This document shows positions 62,290-64,000 of a stretch of 64,000 bases of DNA, piece after piece. How positions within the stretch are numbered: position 1 is the first letter of the stretch; every line of letters begins with the position of its first letter. The notes under the pieces were generated by a model, which saw only the letters and a list, made by a program, of their open reading frames with translations, searched no databases and was not told where the DNA came from. This DNA comes from Clostridiales bacterium UBA4698 (GTDB lineage: Bacteria > Bacillota > Clostridia > TANB77 > UBA1234), in contig DHKI01000032.1 of assembly GCA_002404755.1 (NCBI GenBank), forward strand, positions 81,049 to 145,048. The letters are read 5' to 3'. The position numbers and the translations under genes were made by a program.

Positions 62290-63282
62290 TTATTTTGAAT
62301 TATAATTTGCAAGTGGGTTGTTTTCAACAGCTTCTCTTATTTGAGAATTGTCAACATGAGTATATATTTCAGTAGTAGCTATACTTTCATGACCTAAAAG
62401 TTCTTGTAATGCTCTAATATCTACATTACCATATTGATACATAAGTGTTGCTGCAGTATGTCTTAATTTATGAGTAGAAAACTTATCTCCAAGCCCAGGT
62501 ACCATTTTTAAATACTCTTTTATAATATGTTGAACCATACGTCTACTTATGCGTGTTTTTTTCTCACTTAAAAATAAAGCTTTTTTATCTTGTACACTTT
62601 CATCGTACGGTCTTACACTTAAGTAATCTTTTATTGCATCCATACAGGCTTTATTTAGATATATAGTTCTTTCTTTATTACCTTTACCTACTACGGTTAA
62701 AACGGCATCATCAAATTTAATATGGTCAATATCGATACTTACAAGCTCCGAAAGACGCATGCCACAGTTTAAAAAAAGTGTTACCATTGCATAATCACGA
62801 GCAATATTATCATGTTGTCTGCCTGTTAATTGCTTGTTTTTAACTTGGTCGAGCAGAGTAGTGCTTTGCTCCAATGTTAAATATTTTGGTAGTCTCTTTC
62901 CAAGCTTTGGCGATTCCAATTCTTTTGCTGGGTTATCATCAATAATTTTGGCTTTAACATGCAAGTACTTAAAAAAGCTTTTCAAACTTGAAACTTTACG
63001 AGCACGAGTAACTGCCGAATCATTACAAACATCTTTAAGATATGTCATGTATTCGTATATATCATTTAAATCAATCAAATTCAAAAATTTAGAATCAATA
63101 TCAGAAATATCGGTAACATCTTCTAAAGCGATTTTTTTATCATTTAAAGCTCTATATTTCATATATTTTAAAAAATTAGTTAAATCATAATTATATTCGT
63201 TTATAGTATTTTTAGATTTATTAAGATTGGCATTATAATTTAAATAATCTCTCAAAATTTTGCAACTGTTAGGATTATGCAT
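62290..63282 (-). CDS. Tyrosine recombinase (XerC/XerD-like)
   Basis: A 330-residue site-specific recombinase. The N-terminal SAM-like domain (about residues 1-120) includes SSLKSFFKYLHVKAKIIDDNPA; the catalytic domain has the first arginine in NCGMRLSELVSID, lysine in GKGNKERTIYLN, HKLRHTAATLMYQYG (His and Arg), and LLGHESIATTEIYTHV (second His and nucleophile Tyr). No integrase neighbours or attachment site seen, so a chromosome-dimer or housekeeping role is more likely than phage integration. AGGAGGTTTT precedes the ATG. Confidence 0.88.
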   Translation of the reverse strand: MHNPNSCKILRDYLNYNANLNKSKNTINEYNYDLTNFLKYMKYRALNDKKIALEDVTDISDIDSKFLNLIDLNDIYEYMTYLKDVCNDSAVTRARKVSSLKSFFKYLHVKAKIIDDNPAKELESPKLGKRLPKYLTLEQSTTLLDQVKNKQLTGRQHDNIARDYAMVTLFLNCGMRLSELVSIDIDHIKFDDAVLTVVGKGNKERTIYLNKACMDAIKDYLSVRPYDESVQDKKALFLSEKKTRISRRMVQHIIKEYLKMVPGLGDKFSTHKLRHTAATLMYQYGNVDIRALQELLGHESIATTEIYTHVDNSQIREAVENNPLANYNSK

Positions 63283-63550
63283 AATAAAACCTCCTATATA
63301 TAATCATATGTATAAAGCAAACATTTTTTAGAAACAAACTTATACTACTATGTTATCATTCTAAGTTTTAAAAGTAAATATATGAAAACCGAAAAAACTA
63401 AACTTTTGGACGATAAAGCGTTATAAATGGCATTCGAAAATTGCAGAAAAATACACTAAAAATTCACGAAATAATTTTCTGAAAAATATTGACCGATGAC
63501 TACTATAAAAGTATATAATATTGTTAAAAAATAAAAAAGGAGAGATAAAT

Positions 63551-63979
63551 TTGAAAAAATATGTATTATTATTGTTATTTACAAAAGATTTTAATAGGAT
63601 TTTACTAATAAAAAGAAAGAAAAAGCCGTTTGCCAATTTATATAATGGAATAGGCGGTAAGATTGAAGAAAATGAAACAGTTCAAGAAGCAACAATAAGA
63701 GAATGCATGGAAGAAACAAAAATTGAAATAATGAATCCAAAATTATTAGTAACATGCATATATCCTAAATCAATTAATTCTGAAGATGAAAAGGAAATGC
63801 ATGTATTATATGATATTGTAGAAGAAAAAGAAGTAGAAGAAACATATGAAGGTACATTTGAATGGAAAAATATCGAATTTGCACAAGATTTTAATAATAA
63901 GGAAATAGCAGGATTATCAAATTTGGCACAGTTTATAAAAGAAATATTAGATATAGAAGGTATAAAAAAGTTTTATTAG
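63551..63979 (+). CDS. NUDIX hydrolase, 8-oxo-dGTP-type
   Basis: A 142-residue NUDIX protein. The motif GX5EX7REUXEEXGU is present as GGKIEENETVQEATIRECMEE with a minor variation at the end (TKIEI). The N-terminal KKYVLLLLFTKDFNRILLIK and LYNGIGG are typical of MutT/DATP-type members that hydrolyse oxidised or non-canonical nucleoside triphosphates. A TTG start at 63551 follows AAAGGAGAG; the frame is longer but without a better site. Confidence 0.8.
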   Translation: MKKYVLLLLFTKDFNRILLIKRKKKPFANLYNGIGGKIEENETVQEATIRECMEETKIEIMNPKLLVTCIYPKSINSEDEKEMHVLYDIVEEKEVEETYEGTFEWKNIEFAQDFNNKEIAGLSNLAQFIKEILDIEGIKKFY

Positions 63980-64000
63980 TGTCAATCATTTTTGAAAATG

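Noticed and set aside
62290..63282. Integrase of a mobile element
   Set aside because: No attachment repeats, phage or conjugation genes nearby; a housekeeping Xer role is simpler.

Overview
The window is about 64 kb of AT-rich chromosome from a spore-forming member of the Clostridia. The evidence is YqfC/YqfD, SpoVG, two sigma-H-like promoters, single-chain glycyl-tRNA synthetase behind a T-box, pyruvate phosphate dikinase, AddAB and a LexA-type GAAC-N4-GTTC box. Exported proteins with serine-glycine-aspartate linkers and many unrecognised membrane proteins fit an uncultured gut-type lineage (inference). No rRNA, tRNA, CRISPR array, phage or insertion sequence was recognised.

Layout. 1-4.9 kb: end of mfd, a foldase, a SpoU-type rRNA methylase, and an HlyD adaptor plus MacB-type permease without an ATPase. 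5-11.7 kb: yqfC, yqfD, an unknown 402-residue protein where phoH often sits, ybeY, a DUF3048 lipoprotein-like protein, cdd, era, yqzL, recO. 11.9-13.8 kb: glycine T-box and glyS. 13.9-20.4 kb: two compositionally foreign minus-strand genes around an ATP-grasp gene, then ppdK and a CBS protein. 20.5-32.3 kb: AI-2E-type permease, a TIGR03943-like protein, cmk, plsC, scpB, addB, a lipoprotein, addA. 32.3-44.5 kb: a 217-base inverted repeat, dnaG, rpoD, an SH3 protein, comEC, an acyl-CoA ligase, mreB/mbl, murC, spoVG. 44.6-47.2 kb: a foreign-looking NitT/TauT-type ABC importer. 47.3-49.9 kb: cell-wall enzymes. 50-60.5 kb: a ten-gene Tad-like secretion/pilus cluster. 60.8-64 kb: VanW protein, SOS-controlled LysM protein, a tyrosine recombinase and a NUDIX hydrolase.

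The main discovery candidate is a recoding signal. recO is intact as a protein only if the ribosome skips one base at three places, and each place is an in-frame CGG codon whose last two bases begin a glycine codon in the +1 frame (C|GGA, C|GGA, C|GGA). A second, unrelated gene (TIGR03943-like, minus strand, 21631-22102) needs the same +1 step at a fourth CGG (C|GGT). By hand scan I found no other in-frame CGG in any host-type gene of the window; CGG is otherwise found in frame once each in five genes that look horizontally acquired. This suggests that CGG is unassigned, starved or read as a four-base CGGN codon here. Pseudogene decay or assembly error are the alternatives, but four out of four indels at the same rare codon, with long open frames between them, is hard to explain that way.
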